Source: Bacteroidota bacterium | GTDB taxonomy: Bacteria; Bacteroidota; Bacteroidia; Bacteroidales; BM520 | Assembly (NCBI GenBank): GCA_002748065.1 | Contig: PDRJ01000024.1 | Coordinates: forward strand, 1-64,000 | Direction: 5' to 3' | Length of the DNA stretch: 64,000 bases | Shown: piece after piece, positions 1 to 7,745 of the stretch | Layout of the letters: each line of letters opens with the position of its first letter | How positions within the stretch are numbered: position 1 is the first letter of the stretch | Notes under the pieces: generated by a model | Databases searched by the model: none | Seen by the model: only the letters and a program-made list of their open reading frames with translations | What the model was told of the DNA's origin: nothing | Made by a program: the position numbers and the translations under genes

Positions 1-102
1 CGAGGCTTGCGAAGGCTGAAAAATGTGAGTTTACTGAGGTAAATGATCATTTTGAAGACAAGCATAACGAAGAAGTCGGACTTTATAGACAGCCTCTAAT
101 TA
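1..102 (+). repeat. Dispersed MITE-like element, copy A (cut by window start)
   Basis: The right-hand part of a repeat that recurs seven more times, whole or partial, in the window. The match includes GAGGCTTGCGAAGGCTGA, the internal AACGAAGAAGTCGGAC and the right terminal repeat GACTTTATAGACAGC followed by CTCTAATTA. The left end is off the window. The other copies are at 4971-5126, 23855-24041, 25559-25717, 47202-47361, 47360-47520, 52911-52960 and 59742-59759. Confidence 0.85.
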
Positions 103-122
103 GGTGTTTAACAGTCTACTAA

Positions 123-341
123 ATTAGTAAAATCCATTTTTTCATTCCAATAAATTCAAAAATATTTTTCATCTATTTTGTTGTTAATCAACATGTTGAA
201 AATCAAACTCAGGTTATTAGCATATTGCAAAATGAGTATGGTTATGATGTAAATGATTTATGCCTTTCTACTGTTGGTAGCAGAGAAGATACGGTTGAGC
301 GGCCCAACCGGTTTGATTCTGATTTTGGGGGTTATAGATAA
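123..341 (+). pseudogene. C-terminal remnant of an unidentified ORF
   Basis: The reading frame is open from about position 123 to a TAA at 339-341, giving a tail that reads roughly VENQTQVISILQNEYGYD, then LCLSTVGSREDT and a terminal DSDFGGYR. It has no in-frame ATG and begins about 20 bp beyond repeat copy A. The residue composition looks protein-like rather than random. I do not recognise the family. It is best read as the 3' end of a gene cut off by the element or by an earlier rearrangement, but an accidental open frame is possible. Confidence 0.25.
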
Positions 342-495
342 TGATATATAAAACACTAAGGTAATATGGAAGTAAAAGAATAAAAACTACAACCAACACA
401 AGTTTTTACGCTACTGCGGTTTAGGTTATTTAATAAAGTTTGGTGCATAACCGAAAAATATCGTATATTTATCTGCAACAGCGTAAACACCTGCT
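342..495. other. AT-rich intergenic stretch
   Basis: No coding frame is supported here. It holds a promoter-like TATATTTA (about 463-471) just ahead of the multi-hairpin element. If that box is used, it would drive transcription into the structured region that follows. Confidence 0.3.
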
Positions 496-636
496 CGATG
501 CTGTGCAATTCCCTTCGGTCATGCACAGCATCGGCCCGGGGCTTCTCGCCTTATGACGTGTGCAGTCCTTACGGAACGGCACACACCATGAACTTAACGC
601 CATACCTCTGGCAGGGGAACGGCGAGAAGCCCCGGG
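496..636. ncRNA. GC-rich multi-hairpin element of unknown class
   Basis: Two perfect inverted repeats are visible. CGATGCTGTGCA (496-507) pairs with 522-533 over a 14-base loop. Then CCCGGGGCTTCTCGCC (535-550) pairs with GGCGAGAAGCCCCGGG (621-636). Within the 70-base interior are two smaller hairpins: GTGTGC (558-563) with GCACAC (579-584), and GCC with GGC (599-612). The outcome is a hairpin next to a branched, cloverleaf-like fold. The GC content is far above the flanks. The frame across it is open but has no protein-like character. It may be a structured RNA or a mobile palindromic unit; nothing identifies which. Confidence 0.5.
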
Positions 637-760
637 TCGTTAGCAACCAGGCGAAGGCCCACGCACATTTAAGCACATTTGATTTTTGCCGAAATACAAG
701 CCGACATGAAAAAACCAAAAGAGTTTAAATTTTGCCAACACACTAAAAAATAAAATAACC

Positions 761-961
761 ATGGACTATTTAACCTACACAGAGAAACTAAACTATTTGC
801 CTGAAATGATTGAAAATGGTCGATTGTTATCCTTAAAACAAGTAAGTGAAAAATTTGATTGCTCGCAAAGGACAATAATAAGAATGCTTAATGCCTTGCG
901 AGAACAAGGGCACGATATTTATTATTGCAAAACAACAAGAAAATATTTTCAAAAAAAATGA
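761..961 (+). CDS. Small helix-turn-helix protein
   Basis: This 66-residue protein consists of little more than a winged-helix/HTH unit. The recognition region reads LKQVSEKFDCSQRTIIRML (about residues 24-43) and is followed by a basic tail with YCKTTRKYFQKK. This resembles the small HTH-11/DeoR-like proteins often found alone in accessory DNA of Bacteroidetes. A role in DNA binding is likely, but the target is unknown. It lies just after the multi-hairpin element in AT-rich sequence. No partner gene is adjacent; the next gene encodes a secreted protein. The start is the only in-frame ATG that keeps the whole domain. Confidence 0.6.
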   Translation: MDYLTYTEKLNYLPEMIENGRLLSLKQVSEKFDCSQRTIIRMLNALREQGHDIYYCKTTRKYFQKK

Positions 962-1027
962 TAGGGTGACAAATTATGTCACCTCCTCACTATAACTTTG
1001 TAAAACCGTACTTCTAAAAACAAAAAC

Positions 1028-1951
1028 ATGAAACATAATACTATTTCACCTTTGCTTATAATTATTCTCTTTTTAATATTTCCGAATACCCTGAAATGCC
1101 AGGAATACATTCCTTTTCCAGATTCAAATGCAATTTGGAGCGAGGTTTTTACAAGCCAGCAACCTTTTCAAATAGAAACCTACCAATACGGTATTGTAGG
1201 TGATACAATTATTAGTTCTGTAGCATACCATAAAGTATATAAGCTAAATGACACTATTTACCCCTTAGACCCAGGTCAATATTGTGGGGCAATAAGGGAG
1301 GACAACTCAAAACACATCTATGTTATTGGTTGTGAATGCACGTTTCCTGGCTCAGGTGAAGGTGAGGTTTTACTTTATGATTTTTCAAAATCAGTTGGAG
1401 ATACAGTATTTGTTGGAATTGATGGTTTAGGGCCTGAAGGATATCTTATTATCAGCAATATAGACTCGATGCTTATTGAAGATAATTACCGTAAAACCTT
1501 TCATTTCAACACTTTATATAATTTTTACTGGATAGAAGGGATTGGCAGTACACGCGGATTATTTTCTCCCATTACTGCTCAGCCAACGGGTTTTCAAAAG
1601 TGGGAGTTGATCTGTTTTAATCAGGATAATACAATAAAATTCTTAAATCCTGAGTTCAGCACTTGCTTTCCAGTATTTACGTCCGTTGACGAACCTAAAC
1701 AAAGTATTCATAATGTACGAATTTTTCCACATCCAATAACTGACATTAGCGTAATTGAATTTAATAACCAGAATTTTAATTTCCAAAGTTTTGAATTGTT
1801 TAATATGGTGGGACAAAAAATGGAGGAATTAAATATTGAAGGGAAAAGCCATATGACTATTAGTGCAGATAATTTCAAACCTGGGTTGTATTTTTTTCGT
1901 ATTTCTGGCTATAATATGATAAATGAAACAGGAATGATAATTATTAAATAA
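1028..1951 (+). CDS. Secreted protein with T9SS type A C-terminal sorting domain
   Basis: The 307-residue product starts with a signal peptide (about residues 1-24, hydrophobic core LLIIILFLIF). A central region of about 190 residues has no family I recognise. From about residue 228 a typical T9SS type A sorting domain follows, with VRIFPHPITDISVIEF, then FELFNMVGQKMEE, then FKPGLYFFRIS, ending in a lysine. Such domains direct export across the outer membrane and attachment to the cell surface. A CECTF-type cysteine pair lies in the middle. The gene is AT-rich like the rest of the first 2.9 kb, in contrast with the chromosome to its right, which suggests acquisition. Its stop is in the same frame as the decayed gene that follows. 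Confidence 0.75.
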   Translation: MKHNTISPLLIIILFLIFPNTLKCQEYIPFPDSNAIWSEVFTSQQPFQIETYQYGIVGDTIISSVAYHKVYKLNDTIYPLDPGQYCGAIREDNSKHIYVIGCECTFPGSGEGEVLLYDFSKSVGDTVFVGIDGLGPEGYLIISNIDSMLIEDNYRKTFHFNTLYNFYWIEGIGSTRGLFSPITAQPTGFQKWELICFNQDNTIKFLNPEFSTCFPVFTSVDEPKQSIHNVRIFPHPITDISVIEFNNQNFNFQSFELFNMVGQKMEELNIEGKSHMTISADNFKPGLYFFRISGYNMINETGMIIIK

Positions 1952-1978
1952 ACAACTACTAAACAAAAATATATATCA

Positions 1979-2905
1979 CGAAAAAAAATTAGTCTTATAA
2001 TCCTTATTGTATTTTTAACAATTCCTATATTGGTGATTTCTCAAGTAACACATACGGTAAATTTTTCATCTCTGAATCTTTCATTCAACGATGAAGTAGC
2101 TGAAAACAGTTATAGATATACCAAAGTAAAATTGCCTGATTTTAATCATGTATCTGATACTGGTAAACCAGCACTACCGGTAAAATCAATTAAACTTATA
2201 ATCCCACCGGGAGAAGCCGTTAATAATATTTCCCTTACTAATGTTTCTGTTGAAACATTATCAACAAATTATTGAGTTTTCCCGGCTCAACATCCAATAC
2301 CAACATGTACCGGATGTCCCATTCCTGAATTTGTGAATCCGGATCCTAATATTTATAATTCTGAAAATGCCTGGCCAGCGGAACCCATAAAGGTTGTACA
2401 TCAGGGGTATTTTGATGGCGGCAACAACATTGTTACACTTGAAATTTGTCCATTTGAATATTTTCCTTCAACGGGACAACTCAACTTTTTTACTTCGATG
2501 GATATTTCACTTGCATTGACTTCAGGATATTCAAATGGAATTGGTAAAATCAATCGGCTTTCAAAAAATCAAATTATCTATGATGAAATCTTGTCTGGTC
2601 TTGTTGAAAACAAGCAGGATATTATTTTGTACAAGTCTTCGCCCAATATTATTGAAAGCATTACAAGTACAGGCCAATTACCTTCTTATGAATATATTGT
2701 CATAACACCAGCAGAATATGTCAGCTCTTTTACTGCTTTTATTGAATGGAAGACAAAAAAAGGAATCAATATTGGCATAGTAATAAAAGAAGATATTTTA
2801 AATAATTATTCTGGTGACGAAATATTTCCGGGTGATGAAATTTATGATGATGCAGGCAAGATCAAAAAAGGTGCCGCTCCTACGAGACTCTTTGAGAATT
2901 CGTGA
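1979..2905 (+). pseudogene. Decayed gingipain-like (peptidase C25) gene, N-terminal part only
   Basis: The frame encodes a signal-peptide-like stretch (ISLIILIVFLTIPILVIS), a C25-type propeptide (HTVNFSSLNL, TGKPALPVKSIKLIIPPG) and the first strand of the caspase-like domain (YEYIVITPAEYVSSF, FIEWKTKKGINIGIV). There are three lesions. No in-frame ATG remains: an ACG stands at 1978-1980 before a run of eight A, as if ATG had mutated and an A been gained. A TGA at 2273-2275 interrupts an otherwise continuous frame. Homology stops near 2868, after DDAGKIKK, well before any catalytic His/Cys. The gene would have encoded a secreted cysteine protease; it cannot now be active. Confidence 0.75.
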
Positions 2906-2974
2906 TATGGTGCTGTTATACACGAAAGAGGATTCACCTGCATGCTCCTCCCCAATCGCTGCTCATAAAAGGAT

Positions 2975-3916
2975 TTATACGAGGGTATCAAGAATAAAGC
3001 CCTCAGGTTTTACCCGCATGGACTTGGGAATATTTTGTAAAATCATCTCCGTTAAAGCCTCCACCTGCCGCTCTTTGGTATTCCATGCGGTTGTAACCAT
3101 GCTTATCTCCCGCAACGGTGAACTATCCCCAATCGGTTTAATCAAATCTTCCAAATCAGACGGCACATTAATGGTCGCCAACTCGGGAATAAAGGTAATT
3201 CCATTTTTATGCTCTACAATCCTTCGAAGCGACTCTATGGAGTTGGAAAGATACACCAAATGCTGCTCCTTGTCGGTCTGACCCGCTAGTTGACAAATGG
3301 AGTCCACCTGGTTTTGAAAACAATTTCCCTCTTGTAAATACCACAATTCATTTAAATTGATATCCATAATAGAGACCTTCTCTTTGGCATACAGGGGGTG
3401 TTTATCCGATACATAGAGGTAGAAGCGTTCATAAAAAAGAGGGCGTTTCAATAACTTATTATTCTTTATGGGCGTAGCTAATAGGCCACAATCAATATCC
3501 CCACGCTTCAATTTATTGGTAATCTCCTCCGTCTTCAACTCCATGATCTCCAGGTGTAGTTTGGGATACGAAGCCAACAATGTATTCATAAAAAGAGGAA
3601 CGATGTAGGGTGCAACCGTAGGAATAATTCCCACCCGTAAGTATCCGGACACCTCTTCTGCCGTTTCAATAGCTAAGTGATACAACCCATCCACCAGATT
3701 CACAATCCGGCAAGCTCTCTCCAAGAACAGAGTCCCTTCAGCAGTCAAACAAAAGGGCTTCCTATTTCTATTGAGTAATTTATAGCCCAACTCCTCTTCC
3801 AGGCGCTGCATCTGCAAAGAGAGGGCCGGCTGAGAGATATTCAACTTCTCAGCTGCCTTAGAAAAACTTCCATACTTCTCCAAAACGACAAAATAATGTA
3901 ATTGATTGATTTGCAT
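2975..3916 (-). CDS. oxyR: OxyR-type LysR peroxide-sensing regulator
   Basis: This 313-residue LysR-family protein has an N-terminal winged HTH (residues about 1-60, FSKAAEKLNISQPALSLQ) and a periplasmic-binding-like sensor domain. The key observation is EGNCFQNQVDSIC, which places cysteines at residues 199 and 208, the same positions and spacing as the redox pair of Escherichia coli OxyR (GHCLRDQAMGFC). Peroxide would oxidise Cys199, which then bonds with Cys208 and switches DNA binding. It is divergent from a peroxiredoxin gene across a 159-bp gap, the usual arrangement of a regulator and its target. Several other Bacteroidetes OxyR proteins control ahpC, dps and kat genes; here the visible target is the neighbouring peroxiredoxin. 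Confidence 0.88.
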   Translation of the reverse strand: MQINQLHYFVVLEKYGSFSKAAEKLNISQPALSLQMQRLEEELGYKLLNRNRKPFCLTAEGTLFLERACRIVNLVDGLYHLAIETAEEVSGYLRVGIIPTVAPYIVPLFMNTLLASYPKLHLEIMELKTEEITNKLKRGDIDCGLLATPIKNNKLLKRPLFYERFYLYVSDKHPLYAKEKVSIMDINLNELWYLQEGNCFQNQVDSICQLAGQTDKEQHLVYLSNSIESLRRIVEHKNGITFIPELATINVPSDLEDLIKPIGDSSPLREISMVTTAWNTKERQVEALTEMILQNIPKSMRVKPEGFILDTLV

Positions 3917-3959
3917 AAGTTTTCCTCGATTAAGAATTCACATTGATCATAAACAGTGT

Positions 3960-3967
3960 CAAATTTA
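3960..3967 (-). promoter_or_regulatory. Promoter -7 box for oxyR
   Basis: TAAATTTG on the minus strand matches the Bacteroidetes TAnnTTTG box, 44 bp upstream of the oxyR start. The short palindrome ATAGCTAT at 3995-4002, between the two divergent promoters, is a possible regulator contact. Confidence 0.45.
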
Positions 3968-4026
3968 CCTTTTATTATTATAAGTAATATTAATATAGCT
4001 ATAAAATTTATAAATACTTAACAACC

Positions 4027-4034
4027 TAGATTTG
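4027..4034 (+). promoter_or_regulatory. Promoter -7 box for the peroxiredoxin gene
   Basis: TAGATTTG matches TAnnTTTG and lies 41 bp upstream of the peroxiredoxin ATG, placing the likely transcript start inside the oxyR/prx intergenic region where OxyR would bind. Confidence 0.5.
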
Positions 4035-4075
4035 CCCCATCAAAACAATTTATAACAGATAAAAAATTATTAGCT

Positions 4076-4786
4076 ATGGAAAACAACCTAGAAAACACCG
4101 TAAACATGCCAAGAATCGGCGATCCCGCCCCCCAATTCAATGCAGTAACCACCCAGGGAGAAATCAACTTTCCATCCGATTACAAAGGAAGTTGGGTCAT
4201 CCTGTTCAGCCACCCCGCAGACTTCACACCGGTTTGTACTTCAGAGTTTATGACTTTTGCAACCATGGAAGAGAAATTTGCAGAAGCAAATACCCAATTG
4301 GTAGGACTCTCCATTGACGGTCTATACAGCCACATTGCCTGGCTACGCACCATCAAAGAGAAGATTGAGTACCGAGGGATGAAGAATGTAGCGGTAAATT
4401 TTCCGTTGATAGAAGACATCACCATGGAGGTAGCACAGAAATATGGGATGATTCAGCCCAACGAAGATAGCACCAAGGCCGTTCGTGCCGTATTCGTTAT
4501 CGATCCTCAGGGGATCATTCGCACCATCATTTACTACCCCCTAAGCCTGGGACGCAATTTTGATGAGCTCTACCGTGTGGTTATTGCTCTACAGACAGCC
4601 GATAAGTTTCAGGTGGCAACACCCGCCGATTGGCGACCGGGTGATGATGTTATTGTAGGCCCTGCCGGTTCATGTGGAACAGCTCAAGAGCGCGTAGAGG
4701 ACAGTGAACTGGATTGTAAAGATTGGTTTTTCTGCACCAAGAAGTTAGATAAGCAAAAAGTCCTTGATGCCATTTTAAAGAGGTAG
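4076..4786 (+). CDS. Peroxiredoxin, Prx6/archaeal 2-Cys type
   Basis: The 236-residue thiol peroxidase reduces hydrogen peroxide and organic peroxides in the cytoplasm. The peroxidatic cysteine is Cys54 in HPADFTPVCTSEF, with the conserved Thr three residues before it. The length and the extended C-terminal arm put it in the Prx6 subfamily rather than AhpC. The arm carries cysteines in VGPAGSCGT and in LDCKDWFFC, close to the arrangement of archaeal 2-Cys Prx6 enzymes such as that of Aeropyrum pernix, where the last cysteines resolve the disulfide. It is divergent from oxyR and so probably peroxide-induced. A strong hairpin follows at 4881-4908. Confidence 0.9.
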   Translation: MENNLENTVNMPRIGDPAPQFNAVTTQGEINFPSDYKGSWVILFSHPADFTPVCTSEFMTFATMEEKFAEANTQLVGLSIDGLYSHIAWLRTIKEKIEYRGMKNVAVNFPLIEDITMEVAQKYGMIQPNEDSTKAVRAVFVIDPQGIIRTIIYYPLSLGRNFDELYRVVIALQTADKFQVATPADWRPGDDVIVGPAGSCGTAQERVEDSELDCKDWFFCTKKLDKQKVLDAILKR

Positions 4787-4880
4787 TTATCACTCTCCCC
4801 CGGCCTCTTCTCACACCGCTTTCAGGTCGACAAAGAGGGGAATACGTACATAAAGAGAAATTGAGAGAAGCTCTTTATCT

Positions 4881-4908
4881 TAGGGTCTGCTATTCTCAGC
4901 AGACCCTA
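4881..4908. terminator. Bidirectional-type terminator hairpin after the peroxiredoxin gene
   Basis: TAGGGTCTGCT pairs perfectly with AGCAGACCCTA over a 6-base loop. It has no long T run on either side, so termination efficiency is uncertain. Confidence 0.5.
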
Positions 4909-4970
4909 TGTTACACCCCATCAAGCCATTAACGTTCTTAACCTTTGGGAGATCACAGAAAAAGGCCATT

Positions 4971-5126
4971 TAGAGTCTGTCTATAAAGTCCGACTTCTTC
5001 GTTACGCTTCTCTTCCAAATGGTCACTTACCCTGGTAAACTCCCCTATTTCAGCCTTCGCAAGCCTCGAATTCGAACGTTCTATACAGCCGCTGCTCAAA
5101 ACGCTGACTTTATGGACAGCCTCTAT
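4971..5126 (-). repeat. Dispersed MITE-like element, copy B
   Basis: A complete copy, inverted relative to copy A. The ends are CTGTCTATAAAGTC at the left and GACTTTATGGACAG at the right, that is, terminal inverted repeats. It contains the shared interior CCTTCGCAAGCCTCGAATTC. It fills the gap between the convergent peroxiredoxin and glycosyltransferase genes and abuts the glycosyltransferase stop codon. Confidence 0.85.
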
Positions 5127-6308
5127 TTAACGAGGAGGTAGTAGCACCCGGCCATAAAAGTCATTCAACCGTCTCCCCACCTCAGGAGAGGAGAAATGGG
5201 AGAGGGCAAACAGGCGTATCTGTTCTGCATCGTACATTGTATGATGATCAAGCATGAACGCCAAGGCCTCTCGAAAAGCCTGTTCAGCGCCGGCCTCTAC
5301 CAGCAAGCCACGCTCCTCATTCACCACCTCCGGGATTCCACCCACACGGGTGGCCACCACCGGTTTTCCACAAGCAAAGGCCTCCGCAATCACCACCGGC
5401 ATATTTTCGTAATGGCTAAAAAGGATCAAAAATGCCGCCTCCTGAATGGCCTGTACCAACGCATCCCCCTCCAGCATCCCCGTAAAACGCACATGCTCGG
5501 GGGTAAGCCCCAGCTCCGCTGCATACGCCATAAGTGATTCATAATCCTCACCCGTACCCACAAAGGTACACTGCCAGTCCGTCCGCACCGTGGCCAACGC
5601 CTTCAGCGTAGCAAGAATTCCGGAGATATTCTTCGAACGATCTTCAAAACAACTCACATGCACAAATCGGTGAACCGATGTAGAAGGGGGCCTATCCACA
5701 GGAACAAAGCAGTCGGTATCCACCACATTATAGATCACCTCATAATGGTCATTCTTAAGCCCATGACTTAGCATGGCCTTTTGCAAATCACGAGAGACTG
5801 GCGCAACGCCCTCTGCATGGCGAACCACCAAGCGCGTAAACCACTTTCTCAGCATCCCCGAATAGCTGGCGGAATGGTGTAGATAGCGCGACCAATGCTC
5901 CGTAATCACATAAGGAATACGGAAGCGTCTCTTCATCCAAAGCGCAAATACACCGTGTCTTGTAAGCACGTGAACATGGGCTATATGGGGCAATCCCTTT
6001 CGCGCCTCGATCCTCTTTAACCCCCTCTTTGCGGCCTCCCAAAACCGCATCATACTCCTCCCCCTTGCAAGCAGAGAGAGGCCCTCTGAGGGAACGCGAA
6101 AAAATACCCGAACCGTATAGATCCCCTCTTCATCCCCCTCCGTCTCACGATAGATCTCCGGCAAATCCACTACGGGATGAACCATCAATACCGATACCTC
6201 GTGATAGGGCAACACCGCCTGTACATGGCGCTTTACAAAAAGACCAAACATGGGGTCATCCTCATAAGGATACCAGCGAGGAAGAAATAAGATATGCTTT
6301 CTCTCCAT
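5127..6308 (-). CDS. Glycosyltransferase family 4 (GT-B fold)
   Basis: The 393-residue protein resembles GT4 enzymes that transfer sugars from nucleotide donors to polysaccharide or glycolipid acceptors at the inner face of the membrane. The N-terminal Rossmann half starts HILFLPRWYPYEDDPMFG. The C-terminal donor-binding half has RFVHVSCFEDRSKNI and the signature EAFACGKPVVATRVGGIPEV (about residues 309-329) with the E-x7-E pattern. It is the last gene of the transketolase operon, 32 bp after the NadR-like gene; no other envelope gene is present, so the acceptor cannot be guessed. Its stop codon touches repeat copy B. Confidence 0.85.
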   Translation of the reverse strand: MERKHILFLPRWYPYEDDPMFGLFVKRHVQAVLPYHEVSVLMVHPVVDLPEIYRETEGDEEGIYTVRVFFRVPSEGLSLLARGRSMMRFWEAAKRGLKRIEARKGLPHIAHVHVLTRHGVFALWMKRRFRIPYVITEHWSRYLHHSASYSGMLRKWFTRLVVRHAEGVAPVSRDLQKAMLSHGLKNDHYEVIYNVVDTDCFVPVDRPPSTSVHRFVHVSCFEDRSKNISGILATLKALATVRTDWQCTFVGTGEDYESLMAYAAELGLTPEHVRFTGMLEGDALVQAIQEAAFLILFSHYENMPVVIAEAFACGKPVVATRVGGIPEVVNEERGLLVEAGAEQAFREALAFMLDHHTMYDAEQIRLFALSHFSSPEVGRRLNDFYGRVLLPPR

Positions 6309-6340
6309 AAATTCGCGTTATCAATAGCTTCTCATAGATC

Positions 6341-6859
6341 CTACATGCAGTGATCATGAATAAGACGGACAGCCTGCATCAACCGTTGCTCTCCTTTCCC
6401 TTTGATCACCTCATAAACCGCTCCAATCTCCGTCAACACCGAGACATAGGCCTCAAAAAGCTCCATCCTATTGAAGGGATCCTCACGAAGGGGATCCTCC
6501 TCCCAATCAATGTCGGGATAACAGAGCAGGTAAAGGTCAAAACGGGGCTGTTGAGCCGTTTCTAAAATCGCTTGGGGACAAACACCAAACTTTTTTTCAG
6601 CCCATATGCGGTTCACCACCGTCTCTGTATCAAAAAACAAAAATGGCTCCTCCGCATGCAACCGCACAAAATCGGCCATCCGATGAAGCTGCCCCTCATT
6701 AATGGCAACAACATCCGATAGGGTGTAAACAGTCCCGCTGGCAGCCAAGTAGTCGCGGGAATACTCCGGACACCAATGGCTCTGATAATGGGCGGCGAGC
6801 GCAGCGGCCAACGTAGTTTTACCGGAAGACTCCGGCCCGGTGATGGCAATGCGGATCAA
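6341..6859 (-). CDS. NadR-like P-loop kinase (ribosylnicotinamide kinase-type domain)
   Basis: This 172-residue ATPase corresponds to the kinase half of NadR only; the repressor and adenylyltransferase parts are absent. The Walker A motif is GPESSGKTT (residues 8-16), followed by the NadR-typical EYSRDYLA and FFDTETVVNRIW. In NadR the domain phosphorylates nicotinamide riboside. Here it overlaps pnuC by 4 bp (ATGA), so the two are translationally coupled: transporter plus trapping kinase. Because a thiamine-binding-type gene precedes pnuC, the substrate could instead be thiamine. The sequence alone does not settle this. Confidence 0.8.
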   Translation of the reverse strand: MIRIAITGPESSGKTTLAAALAAHYQSHWCPEYSRDYLAASGTVYTLSDVVAINEGQLHRMADFVRLHAEEPFLFFDTETVVNRIWAEKKFGVCPQAILETAQQPRFDLYLLCYPDIDWEEDPLREDPFNRMELFEAYVSVLTEIGAVYEVIKGKGEQRLMQAVRLIHDHCM

Positions 6860-7503
6860 ACGGTCACCCCCTCCTGCTGCAAGCGGTATTTACGTCGCCA
6901 CTCAATCAGTCCAAAAACAGCCAATACCAGAAAGATAAAATACTGTAATCCTGTAAAAACAAGCCCTTTATACACATAAAGAGGGACACTCACCACATCG
7001 GCAATGATCCAATAGATCCAGTTTTCTACCTTCTTACGCGCCATTAAGATCATGCCCACAAGAAACAGAGCCGTCGTAAACGAATCGGTAAAGGGAAGAT
7101 AGGAGTTCATATAATCCTCATCCCCCCTTTTGAAGATCCACAGCGTAGAAAAGATGAGCGCATAACTCCCCATGGCCACGAGAATCCATAGCCACTGTTC
7201 CCGTCGGCCATTCACCGAGATCTCAAGGCTCTTTCCATCCTCGGCAGGGTGTGTCCACGCATACCAACCATAAATACTTGCAGCGGCATAGTAGAAGTTG
7301 ATCCCGGCATCCGCATAGAGTTTGGCACCGAAACAGATGAAAACATAAATTGCCGTACTTATAATCCCTGTGGGATATACCAGGATATTCTCCTTTCGGG
7401 CATACCACACACTGGCAATCCCCAGTAAAACGGCCACCACCTCCAGCCAGGAAGTATCCAAAATATTTTGCCACAACGCATGGAAAATACTCCCCACGAT
7501 CAT
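6856..7503 (-). CDS. pnuC: PnuC-family vitamin transporter
   Basis: The 215-residue inner-membrane protein has about seven hydrophobic segments and PnuC hallmarks: FYYAAASIYGWYAWTH in the middle and WIYWIIADVVSVPLYVYKG near the C-terminus. PnuC proteins move unphosphorylated nicotinamide riboside by facilitated diffusion, and the variant PnuT carries thiamine; uptake is made effective by intracellular phosphorylation. The gene overlaps both neighbours by 4 bp. The kinase downstream argues for nicotinamide riboside; the thiamine-binding-type gene upstream and the thiamine-diphosphate enzyme in the same operon argue for thiamine. Confidence 0.85.
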   Translation of the reverse strand: MIVGSIFHALWQNILDTSWLEVVAVLLGIASVWYARKENILVYPTGIISTAIYVFICFGAKLYADAGINFYYAAASIYGWYAWTHPAEDGKSLEISVNGRREQWLWILVAMGSYALIFSTLWIFKRGDEDYMNSYLPFTDSFTTALFLVGMILMARKKVENWIYWIIADVVSVPLYVYKGLVFTGLQYFIFLVLAVFGLIEWRRKYRLQQEGVTV

Positions 7504-7745
7504 GGTTTCAAGTCTGCATTAATGATTTTCATCACAAAAACAGAGTGCGGATTCTCAAAAGAGGCCTCAATCTCCTTGGTGAGGATCTCCATCACCTCCC
7601 GATACTCACCAAAAACCTGCGTACTCATGGTATTGGTATTCACCGTAAGCGCCGGATATTGGTTTAGTCGATCAATAAAATCCTTAATTTTAGGAATAAA
7701 CGATGTATTGAGCGGATAGTAGCTCATCTCTACAGATACCTTCAT
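7500..7745 (-). CDS. Thiamine-binding-type small protein (YkoF/MTH1187-like)
   Basis: This 81-residue protein has the ferredoxin-like pattern of the MTH1187/YkoF thiamine-binding family: an initial strand VSVEMSYYPLN, a helix IPKIKDFIDRL, a strand TVNTNTMSTQVFGEY and a second helix EVMEILTKEIEASF. YkoF of Bacillus binds thiamine in the cytoplasm. The start codon overlaps the transketolase C-subunit stop (TAATG) and the stop overlaps the pnuC start (ATGA), so it is embedded in the operon. The family match is by pattern and size and needs a profile search; the fold alone does not prove the ligand. Confidence 0.6.
   Translation of the reverse strand: MKVSVEMSYYPLNTSFIPKIKDFIDRLNQYPALTVNTNTMSTQVFGEYREVMEILTKEIEASFENPHSVFVMKIINADLKP

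Noticed and set aside
430..660. Integron attC-like recombination site
   Set aside because: The palindrome has the general look of an attC, but the terminal core sites do not fit RYYYAAC and GTTRRRY (GTTAGCA breaks the purine run), and no integrase or cassette array is visible.
498..728. Open frame of 76 codons across the hairpin element
   Set aside because: The translation has no protein-like pattern and runs through two perfect inverted repeats; the region is better explained as a structured element.
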